Below the pieces are notes generated by a model. It was not told where the DNA came from. It saw only the letters and a list, made by a program, of their open reading frames with translations, and did no database searches. 64,000 bases of DNA from positions 992,001 to 1,056,000 of the forward strand of contig OZ025792.1 in NCBI GenBank assembly GCA_964019425.1. Direction: 5' to 3'. A program made the position numbers and the translations under genes. Positions 41,601-51,847 of the stretch are shown one piece after another (within the stretch, counting starts at the first letter, position 1; every line of letters starts with the position of its first letter). Source of the stretch: Flectonema sp. DT1601. Its lineage: Eukaryota; Euglenozoa; Diplonemea; Diplonemida; Diplonemidae.

Positions 41601-44600
41601 GAAGAAACAAGCTTCTTCTGGATAGGCTCCTCTTACAACAGGTGAATTACAAAGATCTTCATATATATAACGTGGATAGATCCATTGGTTATTTAGAATG
41701 TAAGAAAGTGATGTGTTCTCTTTGTCATCTGTGTCTTGAAATGATGAAAAGATGTACTGCGAAGTACTACCCGGTGATAGTACTCTCATCCCACCGAATA
41801 GGATTGAGTAGCAGAGAGCGTTTAGTTTACAATCTGGTGTGTTGCTTACCTGACCAAAATAATTCTCATATCCTTCCACTGTTTGTAATAATCGAGCTGT
41901 TAAGTTTCTTAATTGATTCTTAGCAGCAATATGTATAACAGTTTCACCATTTCCTTTACTATATCCAAGTTGATGAAGACACATTGGAAGAAGTTGCATA
42001 GCGACCAATTCATTTCCCAACTCGGCTGCGAGGTACAATGGTGAGATTCCAGTGTTTAATATTTTTGTTCTTAAATCAGAAGGTAGTCCACTTGGGATAA
42101 CTCCAACTACACAATTAGTATTATTGCTAACAATAGCATGGTGGAGAAGTGTCCAATTGTTAATATCAACTTCAGTGAGTCGATTTGATGGGATGATACG
42201 TTTTTCAGTACTGAGTTCAGTTTCGGTACTCTCGTCACAAAATGAAGAAGCTTGTTCATCTTCTAAAAAACAAGGTCGGAACTGTGCAGTTTTAGTACCA
42301 GTTACACTGACTGACTGAGGTCGTGGAGGTAACTGGTTACTTGGTTGTGATAGTTTCCCTTTTATATCAGTTGATGCTGATTGTGGTCGAGTCTTCTTCA
42401 CAATAAGATCCTCTTCAGAGGCTATCAGACACACGTCTTGAAAAATCCCAACTCTCGCAAACTTCATCAACGCTGTCCGTTTAAGTTTATCTCTTGGCTC
42501 AGTACTACAGCCCTGATTAAGTAATAGTTTTATAATTTCAATAGAAGCTACACTGTCATATCTAACTGCGTGCATTAATGGTGTTAATCCAGTAGCATCT
42601 TTACTGTTTAGTCTTTTAAGAACTTCATCTGGTGACATGAACTCAATTTGATTAATACAAGCTTGAACACCTGCAACAATAATCTTTGAACAGAACATGT
42701 GAATAGCAAACCCACTCTCCCAAACAGGCGTTCCTAATCTAACTAAAAATGTAGCGAAATCAAAACAGGTTTTTAGAATCGCAGATTCAACGACGTTGTT
42801 CTCATGTATATCTAAAACAGATAGCCGCAAGGATGAGATTGGTGAATTCTCTAACAATTGATTAATAACCTCTTTATAGACGGCATTGATATTCTGACAC
42901 ATATTCACAGGCAGTGCCTCAAGCATTACATGAATAGGCGATACCTCAATAAGATTATCACCTGTAACAGCCTGTTGATTTACTAATATTGGTACGCCAG
43001 GTACGGTAATCACACATCCTCTTGAAAGCAGAACTGATAACGATTTCTTAGCTCTCTGTACGGTATTTAGTGATCTAATAAATAATAAAAGAGGTGTTGC
43101 TCCAGATACAATCGATATTTGATTTCCTTTTTGACTTACAAAACCAGAATGAATTGAATAACTACCAACATAACATCGAAGTGATATGTTATCTGGTGTG
43201 GAGTTTGGAAACGCACCAGCAGTTAATAATAACATTCCGACTACTAAAGATCCTCCTCGAAATGCAGCTGATAATGGAGTGTCAGAATTAGAACCTGCGT
43301 GGACATCTATCCAAGGACACTGCAATAATTCGAACACGCAGTCTCTATTACATAACAATGACGCAATGTACAGCGCTGTTGTTCCATTCTCAAAGTATTT
43401 GGGTAAGAATTTTGGCTTCTCATCTCGAATGCAATTATTTATCGTATCAACAGAATGTGATATAAATATTTTCACAAGGCATCGAATAAGAACGGAATCG
43501 CTGTTGATCACAGCGTACAATAATACTCGAAAATCGAGATTCATATTGAGATGTCCACTTTGTATTAAAGCGCATTTTATTTGTTGACAAAGCCTCCTAC
43601 CTGATGTTAATGGCAATGATGAGAAAAGGGTGTTTGATCTTGTTGTGGATTTGTAGGAAATTTCATTATTTTTGAAAATATCAGTTGGGCGTTGAAGAAG
43701 GCAATCATCCACCTGATAACCAGTAAATGTTTCCCTTATGAAGTCAGCAGCATGGCTACCTGTATCATGGTGTGATATCTTAGACATAAGTTCTGAAATA
43801 CTAGCGTGACAGCTACCAGGGATTGTTTCCGACAACAATGAATTTGGTATTGGCTCCGGTTCCAGTCGTAAAGTTGAATATCCGTTACTTACTACTGAAG
43901 AAGTGATGTCATATAAATCATTACCACAATTTGATAAAACTAACAATTCTAAAATATGTGTTAAAGAAAGTCTAGCGATAGCACATCCGAGTGGTGTAAG
44001 TCCACTTCGATCTCTCGATGTTATTAATTTAATCGTTTCATCTTTTTTGATCCTCCGGCAAACTTTTGCCAACAGAGACGACGGTCCAGATCTACAAATA
44101 AAATGAAACACATTCTTACTTCCTAAATCCTTACCAGTCCAAGACCAACAACACTTTGGATCACCTAAAGCAGTGTCAATAAGGTTCCACAAGTTGCATT
44201 TCGCAGCTAAGGTTGCTATCTTAGAAGATTCGCAGTATCTACCACCTCTCTGATACAGACGTTCGCAGGTATTTCGTACTGTGGGAAGGCTTGATTGAGA
44301 TTCACCCAGTTGGGTATCAACGTCTAAAATACTGTTTATAGCTGTTAGTGTATGTTGTGTTGTTTGGTTGGAAATTGTGTTTTCTTCCAACAAGTTATTT
44401 TGTATCGCGTATTGAAGTAGTCTTAACATCGCGACAGTTGCTACACTCCCATCGCCATCAGGTTCAGATGGTAATACTAACCCAGCGTTTAGTAGCTGTG
44501 AAATCACATTCAAAACACCACCAGTTTGTTTTAGTAACGTTGCTCCACAAGTTTTAAAATCTGGCTTTACCAACAACAATACGAATTCAATAATTCTCTT

Positions 44601-47600
44601 ACACTTTACCGCATGCTGTTCCGCAGCAATCCTTTTCTTATCTGTTTTCTTCGTCACAATAGGTACGTTAATTGGTGGTGTTATTTCTTTTATTGGTTTC
44701 AATGATTTAAGTGATCGATAATCCTCTACTGAAGGCCTAACAACAGATATTGATACAAAAGGAAGACCCTCAGGATGATACAAAACCTCAAGGCGAGGAG
44801 TAATTACCGATTCAGGTATAAAACTGCTTGAATTAGGTGTATCAGGTGCGCAAAGTAAAGCAAAAGAAGAACCAGGATATTCAACAGAATCTGTTAGAGT
44901 TACTCTTCTAACAGATATTCTACTGGGTGATGGATCGTGTTCATGGATGCTTGCTAACTCAATATCACCATCACCATAACTTGATTCTAATGATAGATTA
45001 TCACTAAAAGTTATATCAGTCATCTCTGAGTGACAAGAACTGTTATTCTGAAACACTACCGTTCTTACCTTACGACGAATTGGTTCCTCTGGTATCAAAT
45101 ATTCTGGTCTACTTCTGCATATTTCATGAATTACTAACGTCGTGATTTCTGTTGTTCCCATAGCACGTCTATTGTTTGCTAGAAGCTGTATAATAATTTC
45201 GAAATTCCTAACTGGATATTTACACGCTAACGCTAGAGGTATTTCTCCACTTTCATCCACTTGAAGAACGTCTGCACCAACCGCTAGCAGTTGTGATACG
45301 ATAAAAACATCACTTTGACGGATACCAGCTTGTAGTGGTGTCATTCTGTATGCACCGATACCTGATGTGTTAGTGACTGAGTTCGAGTCCTGGTCGACAC
45401 ATTTTTTTATTATTTGTTTAGCAGTGTTTGAAAAGTCTGCTTTGCTTGCGTTAACTTGTGAAATGAACAGCAACAGCTGTCTTTCCATTGATACGAGTAT
45501 GGTTGTATCGAGACTGTCAAGTTTAAGTAATACAGCAGCACATTCTATGCTGTGATTTCTGGTTGCTATTGCTAGTGGGGTGTCACCGTCGATGTCAGTA
45601 GCGTTTATTACTTTGCATAGAAGTTCTGGTGTTTCTAAGAAGACCAACCGCTGGATTATTTTATGAAGCTCATGAGACTTTCTCTCAGCACAAGCGACGT
45701 GCAGAACGTTTTGAAACTCAATATTACTGGATAGGATGTCAGTGTTTGTTTCATTGATGATTAGTTCACAAAGCTCAGCCATCATACTTCTGTTTCTCGT
45801 TTGTGAAAGCGCCAAGTGGAGAGGCGTATCTCCAGTAGTTGCAATTGGAAGACTGAGAAGATCGTAATCTGGGAAATCTTTACTCGCAACAACTGACAAT
45901 AATCTTCTCATTTGCGGAGTGAATCCCGACGCTGAACTAAAATCAGCAGAGTGCGATGGCTTTTGTCTCACACGGACGCACACATTCCTCTTCTTCTCAT
46001 AGAATGCAGAAACAGTTTCTACGTATCCTTGAGAAGCTGCAATGTGAATAGGAGCCATTCCACTATCACAAACATCATAAGGATTCTCTCCTTGTTGATC
46101 CATTAGCCATCTACAAAGAGATGCATTGCCATAATGTGCAGCCCAGTGAAGTAGTGTACGTCCAGAGATATCATCTGTTTGACCAGGTTGCCATCCGAGA
46201 TGAGTGTACCATAAATCAAGAGTTGAAAAATTGCTGCTTTTTACTGCTTCCAAAGGACAGAGTATAGATCTAACTCCCTCGTAGTATTCTGTTGTAGTAA
46301 GTAACTCTGGTTCTACCTGTAGAAAGATCTTCACTAAATCAGTGTGTCTGTTCTTCAAGGCAAGTTCAAAGGGAGTAAAAGAGTTAACATCCCTAATGTC
46401 GAGTAGTGATCGAGATCCTGGAGACACTATTTCTTCTTTTATTAATAGAGCTTTTTGGCGTTGAACGTGTATCATGTTTCTGAAGGCACTCGAAAAATTA
46501 CTTTTTGGATCTTCCTGAGCACCTCCTGCTGTAGAAGAGTCTGTTGGGAGTACGTTAGGAGAGAAACATCCAATTTTGCGACGCAGAAGTGAAACTCCTT
46601 TCGATAAATCTTTTTTTGTGGTCTCCTTATAGATGTCATCAGAAGACTGACTTTCAGATAGATTTTGCCCTCCACCATCTTCCCTTGCAGTTCCATAGCT
46701 GGTACAGGAAGATTGATCACTAGCAGTCTCCATCACGAAACTCTTCAGAATTATTGACGCTATCTCACAGTGTCCTTTTTCACTTGCAATGTGTAGGGCA
46801 GTCTGCCCTCGGCAGTCTAATGCAGCAAGGTCTACATTAGATTTACAAAGATGCATAAAAATCGGGATATTATTATAAAAAGCAGCATGATGAAGTGGTG
46901 TTCTTTGTGTTATATCATCAGGTATCATAAGTAAGTAAGGTGTTGATATAATTTCACTATTTGTTAACCAGTCAAGAGCTTCTTGGTTAAGATGATCATT
47001 TGCAATGTAGTCACGAAGTTGTTTCGCATTGCATATGTCAGTAGTGTCTTTCAAGCATCCATGATCTAAGAAAGTTATCCACAATATACAACTTTGATAT
47101 TTATGTCGACTCTCACTTAGTTGTGGTGTTGCTGCTACTACTACAGACGCTTGCAGTCCTTTCTTTATCACTTCCTTGTTATCAGAGAACATGTTAGCTA
47201 CACGACCAACACCATTTCCTTTTACGAGTCTTCTATCCGTATCTTCGCGAAGGATAGTTGGAATTCCATTTGAAAAGTAATAAGGACAACAATATGGTGT
47301 ACTTGGTAAACAAGTACAAACTCTTTTCCACGACTCAGACGCTTCTCGCAGTAGGGCAAGAGAGTTGGTCAGCTGTTCGAGCAAAGTCAGATGGTATTCC
47401 AGCTCTTCACGTCTTTTGTATATAACACTCCTTCCATAGGCTGCTTCCGTTTCTGCATAAAGTCTTAACCTGTCTCTTGATACTTCAACATTGACTCTAC
47501 TTTGATCAACTAATGATTGCATTTGTACGTATTCCTTCTCAACTTCCAGAAGCATTGGTGAAACTTCCACTCCCTTAAAACTCCACCTGCGACGGTACAA

Positions 47601-48086
47601 CAACCCAGAACTATTATTCTTAAGCTCTAACACTTTCCTGATATCGAATAGAGATGCCTCTTTGTGTGCGAGTACTCTGGCGATTCTGGTTTGAGTACCT
47701 GTCAAGTATATGTGAAGTTCGAACAAGTTATTTGAAGGGTCTAGGTAATCATTAGCTGCAGTTGCTAAGATAATGTACACGAGAGTCGTTGCAGCGTTTT
47801 TAGTTAATTTTCGGAGGCAAATTTGGAACTTGTGTGGAATTATCTGAGCTGTTGAGGTTGCCTTTACTCTCCTTCTCACACTTTTCCTCTTATTTCTAGA
47901 AACTGACGGAACTTGTGGTGGAACTCGAGGTGGTATACACGATGGTGAATCAGTGACTGTTTTAATTCTTCCATTTGCAAAGACTCCTTGACCCAACAAC
48001 CTCACTGGAAGCTCTTTTTTACTACTCCTTGTTTTCTGATATTCTCTTTTCCAATCTCGGATCTCACCATCCGAAAGCAGTTTCAT
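38658..48086 (-). CDS. Giant ankyrin-repeat protein (3142 residues)
   Basis: A single uninterrupted frame. Residues 1-~330 contain a basic Ser/Lys-rich start, a segment that may be a beta-grasp-like fold (~100-165), and a coiled coil (~165-230). Ankyrin repeats extend from ~395 to ~2430 in several blocks (RTPLHHAAFYNN, GQTALHIASEKGH, GRTLLHWAAHYGN, GYTALHYSVAKSR), divided by Ser-rich disordered linkers (~460-540, ~1050-1150). The last ~700 residues are not ankyrin. They include a Gly-rich loop, SYGIGGGCLGREI (~2630), followed ~35 residues later by IEILFVDSRAKV, a layout met in nucleotide-binding Rossmann folds. The family of this C-terminal part is not recognised. Ankyrin giants act as scaffolds linking membrane proteins to the cytoskeleton. 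A strong pyrimidine-AG (48101-48118) leaves a 14-nt leader, fixing the start. Confidence 0.9.
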   Translation of the reverse strand: MKLLSDGEIRDWKREYQKTRSSKKELPVRLLGQGVFANGRIKTVTDSPSCIPPRVPPQVPSVSRNKRKSVRRRVKATSTAQIIPHKFQICLRKLTKNAATTLVYIILATAANDYLDPSNNLFELHIYLTGTQTRIARVLAHKEASLFDIRKVLELKNNSSGLLYRRRWSFKGVEVSPMLLEVEKEYVQMQSLVDQSRVNVEVSRDRLRLYAETEAAYGRSVIYKRREELEYHLTLLEQLTNSLALLREASESWKRVCTCLPSTPYCCPYYFSNGIPTILREDTDRRLVKGNGVGRVANMFSDNKEVIKKGLQASVVVAATPQLSESRHKYQSCILWITFLDHGCLKDTTDICNAKQLRDYIANDHLNQEALDWLTNSEIISTPYLLMIPDDITQRTPLHHAAFYNNIPIFMHLCKSNVDLAALDCRGQTALHIASEKGHCEIASIILKSFVMETASDQSSCTSYGTAREDGGGQNLSESQSSDDIYKETTKKDLSKGVSLLRRKIGCFSPNVLPTDSSTAGGAQEDPKSNFSSAFRNMIHVQRQKALLIKEEIVSPGSRSLLDIRDVNSFTPFELALKNRHTDLVKIFLQVEPELLTTTEYYEGVRSILCPLEAVKSSNFSTLDLWYTHLGWQPGQTDDISGRTLLHWAAHYGNASLCRWLMDQQGENPYDVCDSGMAPIHIAASQGYVETVSAFYEKKRNVCVRVRQKPSHSADFSSASGFTPQMRRLLSVVASKDFPDYDLLSLPIATTGDTPLHLALSQTRNRSMMAELCELIINETNTDILSSNIEFQNVLHVACAERKSHELHKIIQRLVFLETPELLCKVINATDIDGDTPLAIATRNHSIECAAVLLKLDSLDTTILVSMERQLLLFISQVNASKADFSNTAKQIIKKCVDQDSNSVTNTSGIGAYRMTPLQAGIRQSDVFIVSQLLAVGADVLQVDESGEIPLALACKYPVRNFEIIIQLLANNRRAMGTTEITTLVIHEICRSRPEYLIPEEPIRRKVRTVVFQNNSSCHSEMTDITFSDNLSLESSYGDGDIELASIHEHDPSPSRISVRRVTLTDSVEYPGSSFALLCAPDTPNSSSFIPESVITPRLEVLYHPEGLPFVSISVVRPSVEDYRSLKSLKPIKEITPPINVPIVTKKTDKKRIAAEQHAVKCKRIIEFVLLLVKPDFKTCGATLLKQTGGVLNVISQLLNAGLVLPSEPDGDGSVATVAMLRLLQYAIQNNLLEENTISNQTTQHTLTAINSILDVDTQLGESQSSLPTVRNTCERLYQRGGRYCESSKIATLAAKCNLWNLIDTALGDPKCCWSWTGKDLGSKNVFHFICRSGPSSLLAKVCRRIKKDETIKLITSRDRSGLTPLGCAIARLSLTHILELLVLSNCGNDLYDITSSVVSNGYSTLRLEPEPIPNSLLSETIPGSCHASISELMSKISHHDTGSHAADFIRETFTGYQVDDCLLQRPTDIFKNNEISYKSTTRSNTLFSSLPLTSGRRLCQQIKCALIQSGHLNMNLDFRVLLYAVINSDSVLIRCLVKIFISHSVDTINNCIRDEKPKFLPKYFENGTTALYIASLLCNRDCVFELLQCPWIDVHAGSNSDTPLSAAFRGGSLVVGMLLLTAGAFPNSTPDNISLRCYVGSYSIHSGFVSQKGNQISIVSGATPLLLFIRSLNTVQRAKKSLSVLLSRGCVITVPGVPILVNQQAVTGDNLIEVSPIHVMLEALPVNMCQNINAVYKEVINQLLENSPISSLRLSVLDIHENNVVESAILKTCFDFATFLVRLGTPVWESGFAIHMFCSKIIVAGVQACINQIEFMSPDEVLKRLNSKDATGLTPLMHAVRYDSVASIEIIKLLLNQGCSTEPRDKLKRTALMKFARVGIFQDVCLIASEEDLIVKKTRPQSASTDIKGKLSQPSNQLPPRPQSVSVTGTKTAQFRPCFLEDEQASSFCDESTETELSTEKRIIPSNRLTEVDINNWTLLHHAIVSNNTNCVVGVIPSGLPSDLRTKILNTGISPLYLAAELGNELVAMQLLPMCLHQLGYSKGNGETVIHIAAKNQLRNLTARLLQTVEGYENYFGQVSNTPDCKLNALCYSILFGGMRVLSPGSTSQYIFSSFQDTDDKENTSLSYILNNQWIYPRYIYEDLCNSPVVRGAYPEEACFFLSRGLQRHTKCSMQRKLERSIKDKDDHTCAALVKEGEDDLRRVMLTGLPTPDVLRSNIARKQQIQAFSDPENQISIPTLSECSEKLRSSLYRLIAVSFSNIKEFSLSHETRSCTVTLRYARQAAKLIDTNTVTLLDSFKLKTQKSKNIGPPYRDSFKQSCDNIIHTCALEGFQKTLNVVLKSDLDEEDKTLTSSFINILNMRDSHGYTALHYSVAKSRYQISTTLIKSGALIVGVRDTVGGLTAADIIPSYKSYLKLSLYLKANPSAFHPLVFVSDETAVAMRQPVNNNINISETYQKSIKNNRHNKYHSSGAMILPGDCVDASVPNWSPNLFDERMTLADVRMMMISTTDYKLGGRGNDKMALALSKRVLQVSDIALLSSVNAQVLDVHNSLIRTAEEVMQFNTNSPVVQLQSELTDSRSSHVNFINSSELSKSVYKHMLSMFSIFVNTASAESLGKSDRMRALTVCSYGIGGGCLGREILNTLSSLIRNHSVYGQMCTLLVKRIEILFVDSRAKVDDVNKSTPTITKTGLLTIPVFCDEDIIYCWDLYERIDQFFSLNAVSAVKLASDAYRNLIVNCEENTKGICPNISVYINDADDSLFSQLYNASMQNDDNAIYNLQQTIQSFDDSSKVQQRAKEVFLYMSQTTAMVENVIRDSLATCQLINQQTLHIVYHRGSWDENTVDDDTHNIPKLKNEFHNSAVDVLFKQLPQSTRESFCLNPLTTETAAIASQKSRKYAMSNLVNYPYPALAALLKTSINEQVNSVVASCQHPSLLVEVVPYGKCFKELRWCNPRNLNWLELRKRKLEEYASCIPTRQQQQQRVSIDENINSLPSDTNGLLLLWNLVKQTISLSKKCDELGLTIPIRNKESSSLSPVLFLIYSYSGFLPQLCLLRSVSLSWYYVINDLLTKSEVHESQLRTYSYLKSQNNSLEGSKRLREFDVLISMSVKDVKTLLIRYQFLISGVDKKQLGIEVPGIFF

Positions 48087-48100
48087 TATTTCTCATACAA

Positions 48101-48118
48101 CTGAAGGGAGAAAAAGAC
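48101..48118 (-). promoter_or_regulatory. Probable (trans-)splice acceptor of the giant ankyrin gene
   Basis: The coding strand reads GTCTTTTTCTCCCTTCAG. The 92-residue gene upstream ends just before (stop at 48252). Joining that gene's end to this acceptor in any phase either hits a stop or misses the ankyrin frame, so separate mRNAs made by trans-splicing fit better than a shared protein. Confidence 0.65.
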
Positions 48119-48251
48119 AACTTTAAGATGACATTTGATTAGTTGAAAATTAATACAAATAACATTCATCAGAACACCAAAAGGGTTAGAAATAAATAAG
48201 ATTTAAAACAATTATACAATACATTGTGTTTAGTTAAGATAAAATTGAAAG

Positions 48252-48530
48252 TTACCGAAGAGCTGTTGAATCGTTGTTAAATAAAGTATAGTTCGTACTG
48301 CTATCTCGAAACCACCAAAGATGACTGCTCCTCCCGTCACTTCGTAAATATCTCATCGGGTCTGCTTCTGAACTTCTTCCCTCTTCTCGTTTACAAAATA
48401 TTTTTATGACGAATAATATATTTACTAATATAGAAATACTAAGCCCAACAATAAGGCTAATTAAACTACTAACACAATCAGATCCAGCTTCCGTTAGTAA
48501 AGGTGTGAGTTGAGGTGCTGCCTCCGACAT
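48252..48530 (-). CDS. Small single-span membrane protein
   Basis: A 92-residue frame with a short acidic N-terminus, one strong membrane helix (~19-46, LISLIVGLSISILVNILFVIKIF) ending in Cys-Lys-Arg-Glu, and a basic, Ser/Arg-rich tail. By the positive-inside rule the C-terminus would be cytoplasmic. No family is recognised. An AG at 48543-48544 leaves a 12-nt leader. The gene is 165 bp upstream of the giant ankyrin gene and 222 bp downstream of the propeller-like gene, all on one strand, so it is probably real although small. The last codons read CTT CGG TAA, which also contain a possible GGTAAC donor; an alternative spliced 3' end cannot be excluded. Confidence 0.65.
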   Translation of the reverse strand: MSEAAPQLTPLLTEAGSDCVSSLISLIVGLSISILVNILFVIKIFCKREEGRSSEADPMRYLRSDGRSSHLWWFRDSSTNYTLFNNDSTALR

Positions 48531-48752
48531 GTAGGAGGGGCCCTGTTACGACAATATAGCTTTTTTATACAAACAAATAAATAAAAAAAAAAATTAAAAT
48601 AACTCTAATAAGAAGCTTACTTAGCAGTTTAGAAGTTGTTTGCTGAATATAAAAAAAAAAAAAAGTAATAAAACAAATTTCACTATGCAAATAATCGTAT
48701 TTTTGCTGTTAGAAAACAACAGTAAACAGACATGAGTGTAAATGAAAACAAG

Positions 48753-50120
48753 TCAACTGTCTTCAGAGGGTTTTAAAACAACAGAAATGACTTTATTATG
48801 ACCATTGTAACCCCCACGAGGTGGGATTATTGGAACAGGAGGTCGTTCCTTTGTTTTTGATGGTTGTTGTATCTGATCTCCAAGAATCACCTGTCCGGAA
48901 GGCTGTTGATTAGTAGAAATAATACCTGCTAACGGTCCTGAAGATTCTACATGATCTCGTAGTTGAGGAGTTGGTGGAATATACTCGATAGACCAACAAG
49001 AATCGTAAGATACAAGCCAGGGTACTTCAGAGAACCAGGAGCGCATATCATATAGTTTTAAGAGTGTTTTAAAACCCATTCCTTGTATTGGATTGTCAAC
49101 AACAAGTAACCAACTTCCAAATACACAACAACCAGAACTGTTTAGTGTTGCGAAAGAGACGATTACTTCACCAAGTTCACGACCACATTTACCATCCCAC
49201 ACTAGAACACCTTTCCCATGTTTTGGAATTGCTACAACAACACCCATACAAGTTAGAAGACTTCCAATACCATTCCTACAGACACTCTGACTTGCTTGAG
49301 TTACATTCAAACACTGCCTCGATAAGGCGTTATACCGACATACTCTTCCACATTCACCTGCCACAAACACATTATATCCAGTATTAGTAACCGCTGTGAT
49401 ACATAAATTACGAACTATCTTTGGCAAATGCATCACCACAGCTTCCCCAGTTAATTTAAGACAGTTGAGACCTCTTTTTTCAGATGCCAGAATCAGTCGT
49501 AGATTTGGAAGCAAACACGCTTTCTGTGAGATACTGTCTGGAGACTTGTGTTTTATAACATTTAAAACTGTTTTATTCTTCACACTATAAGTCATTACGA
49601 AAGGAGTAGAAAATAAAACACACTTCTCTGTTGGTTGCATATCAGAGAGGTCACTGTTAAGACACATTATGTAAATTATTTTAACCAAAACCTTACCCTC
49701 AAAGGTATCACCAGTGCCTAGTGTTATTGTGTGAGAGTTTGAGAATAATTCTGGAGCTGTTTCCTGTTCTTCGGTGTTGTTAACACTTTGAAATGGAAGA
49801 TCAGCAATCCGTCTGGTGAGCATTATTTTTGTGAATTTGGCATCATGTCCAGATGCTCCACCAGCTAAGAAGAAATGTCCGCTGTTGCATTCAACCATTG
49901 TTTCAATAAGTAAGTCAGTTTCAAATTCTCTAAAAAAAGTTCCATCAATCCTCCACGATAAGACAGCTTCTCCTACAGCAACAAGAATCAAACCAGATTT
50001 AATACAAACACAACTACAAGTCACTCTCCCCTTTGCTTCCATAACAATATCACCACGTTGGATTTCTCTAACAACTTGACAGTCAGAAGAGATCGCTTCT
50101 CTTGAAAATAATGATCCCAT
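48753..50120 (-). CDS. Beta-propeller-like protein with N-myristoylation signal
   Basis: A 455-residue protein. The N-terminus MGSLFSRE fits the myristoylation consensus (Gly2, Ser6). Residues ~25-360 contain repeated four-strand-like blocks with hydrophobic-Gly-Trp endings (GLILVAVGEAVLSWRIDG, YNVFVAGECGRVCRY, GVLVWDGKCGREL, WLLVVDNP), resembling a WD-type or quinoprotein-like propeller with weak repeats. The last ~80 residues are Pro/Gln-rich and disordered (RPPVPIIPPRGG), a likely SH3 or profilin-type binding tail. Together with the acylated protein at 37793-38480 it suggests a membrane-attached module in this cluster; that is inference. An AG at 50140-50141 leaves a 19-nt leader. This is the first minus-strand gene of the compact cluster. 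Confidence 0.8.
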   Translation of the reverse strand: MGSLFSREAISSDCQVVREIQRGDIVMEAKGRVTCSCVCIKSGLILVAVGEAVLSWRIDGTFFREFETDLLIETMVECNSGHFFLAGGASGHDAKFTKIMLTRRIADLPFQSVNNTEEQETAPELFSNSHTITLGTGDTFEGKVLVKIIYIMCLNSDLSDMQPTEKCVLFSTPFVMTYSVKNKTVLNVIKHKSPDSISQKACLLPNLRLILASEKRGLNCLKLTGEAVVMHLPKIVRNLCITAVTNTGYNVFVAGECGRVCRYNALSRQCLNVTQASQSVCRNGIGSLLTCMGVVVAIPKHGKGVLVWDGKCGRELGEVIVSFATLNSSGCCVFGSWLLVVDNPIQGMGFKTLLKLYDMRSWFSEVPWLVSYDSCWSIEYIPPTPQLRDHVESSGPLAGIISTNQQPSGQVILGDQIQQPSKTKERPPVPIIPPRGGYNGHNKVISVVLKPSEDS

Positions 50121-51847
50121 TTTATGTGCATTAGATCACCTAATATGAATATAAATAACATGAGAATCTGACATCTACTTCCTGCTGTAGTAAAGTAAAA
50201 AGAGTAATTCGATAAATTATACAAAACCAAAACAACTAACAACAAAAAATCCAAAGAAATGGATGATTAATGCAGGAAAGATAAACTGCGATGTTTCTAG
50301 TCAAAGCATGACAGAGGCGCACGACATGCGCACGTTATTGAACAACGTTACTTTACTGATAATTTTAAAGCAACAATTCTTTACTCGAAACGTTTGCAGA
50401 GTGGTTTAACATAAGCTGTCAAGACAAACAACTATTGACATTTAATCAAGCAAAGCTTGATAACTCCTTAGTGGAAATATTTTTGTTTTATATACGCCAG
50501 GCGTTACGTTAGGTCAACAAAAGCATTTGTTACTGATATTTGATAAGTCTTTTTGTTCTTTGTTTTTTCAGCTCCATGTGTGAATGACAGGTTAAGTCTT
50601 GTCAACCTTTCTTCTGATCAAAAAAATGGGCACAAAAAAATAAGAAAATATAACACTCAAGCAAGAAACGCCACTGATATAGTAAAAAGAAAAAAAAAAA
50701 AAAAACTATTTGAAAAAGCAGTGCAGCAATGCAAGGAAAGGAAAGTGGCAGATTACGGATACGAACCCGCTCCACGCCTTGTGGGCAAAATAATAGAAAG
50801 TAAGGGAAAGAATAATGATAAAAAATTAACCCACAAAAAAGAACCAGCGAAAAGAAGGAAAAAAAAAAGAAAAAGTTCATAAAGAGCTCTTTAAGTACTG
50901 GAATCAACGACTTGTATAACAGAACGAAATTCCGCAGCAATGACAGTATCAACGTTATCAAAATACAACTTTACGAAACCTGTCGTATAGTCCATCATAT
51001 TATTCATTACTGTCTTGTGGACTTCTAACTATCCCAAAAGACTAAAGTATTTATAACACAACAATAGCACGTAGTCTACAGACTTTACCTTCTCGTTGTT
51101 TAGTTGATATTTGTTATTTGTGTATGCAGTAGTAATAACTTCAGTAAAAACTATTCGAAGTTAGTCATACACTCTCACAGAAACGTTTTTATATTTTCTG
51201 AAGTAAACAAACAAAAAAAAAACTACTACAAACACATAAAAATATCAACGCCAAGAAGGGATAAATTCTTTGAACATCACATTGTTTATTGTGTTCTTTG
51301 TTGCGAAAAATTGGCAACTTGGACTGTGCCTAAGCGGCAGACTTTGATTGAAAAAACTGAAAAATACAAAAAAACGAAGGAAACAAGAAAAACAACTAGA
51401 TATGGCAGATTAGATATGTATGATTTTTTATTTTTTTATCGTAAAGGTTCCACCGATACATGATACATTTCACTTTACTAAACACAACAAGAACAGGAAA
51501 AGGGGGGAAAAAGAAATCATAATAATAATCGTAGCCAAGCGACTAAGCAGAGCTAATTTTTTTTTTTTTTTTTTTTTTTGAATTTTCCCCCTTCATTTGT
51601 TATTTTTTCGGGGAGAAGGACGACGCAAGAAGCAGTTTTCTATACACCTTGATCCCCTACACCGAAGTGATCATCAGGATTTTTTCAAAGAAGCAAGAAA
51701 ATGGAAAGCAAATAACAAACAGGAACACAGAGCAAGCAATGCAACATGACATCACACTTTCATTTGTTGACCAGGCATCAATGGTTGAATTACGATTTGA
51801 CGCACTCTGAAAAACAACGTTCAAAAGATTTTATAAAAAATCAAAGA

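Noticed and set aside
45375-45400. GTTCGAGTCC string resembling a tRNA T-arm
   Set aside because: Lies inside the giant ankyrin coding frame with no matching tRNA arms.
48240-48270. Possible splice donor joining the 92-residue gene to the giant ankyrin gene
   Set aside because: All three phases across the 48255-48101 join give a stop or the wrong frame, so a fusion protein is not supported.
50553-50882. 109-codon Lys-rich plus-strand frame after a pyrimidine-AG
   Set aside because: No in-frame ATG; the acceptor falls inside the frame and the first ATG after it leads to a stop after three codons. A-rich DNA gives Lys runs by chance. It could be the last exon of a gene whose first exon I cannot find.
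51104-51463. 119-codon plus-strand frame
   Set aside because: Lys/Tyr-rich, no recognisable motif, no supporting acceptor, in A-rich spacer DNA.
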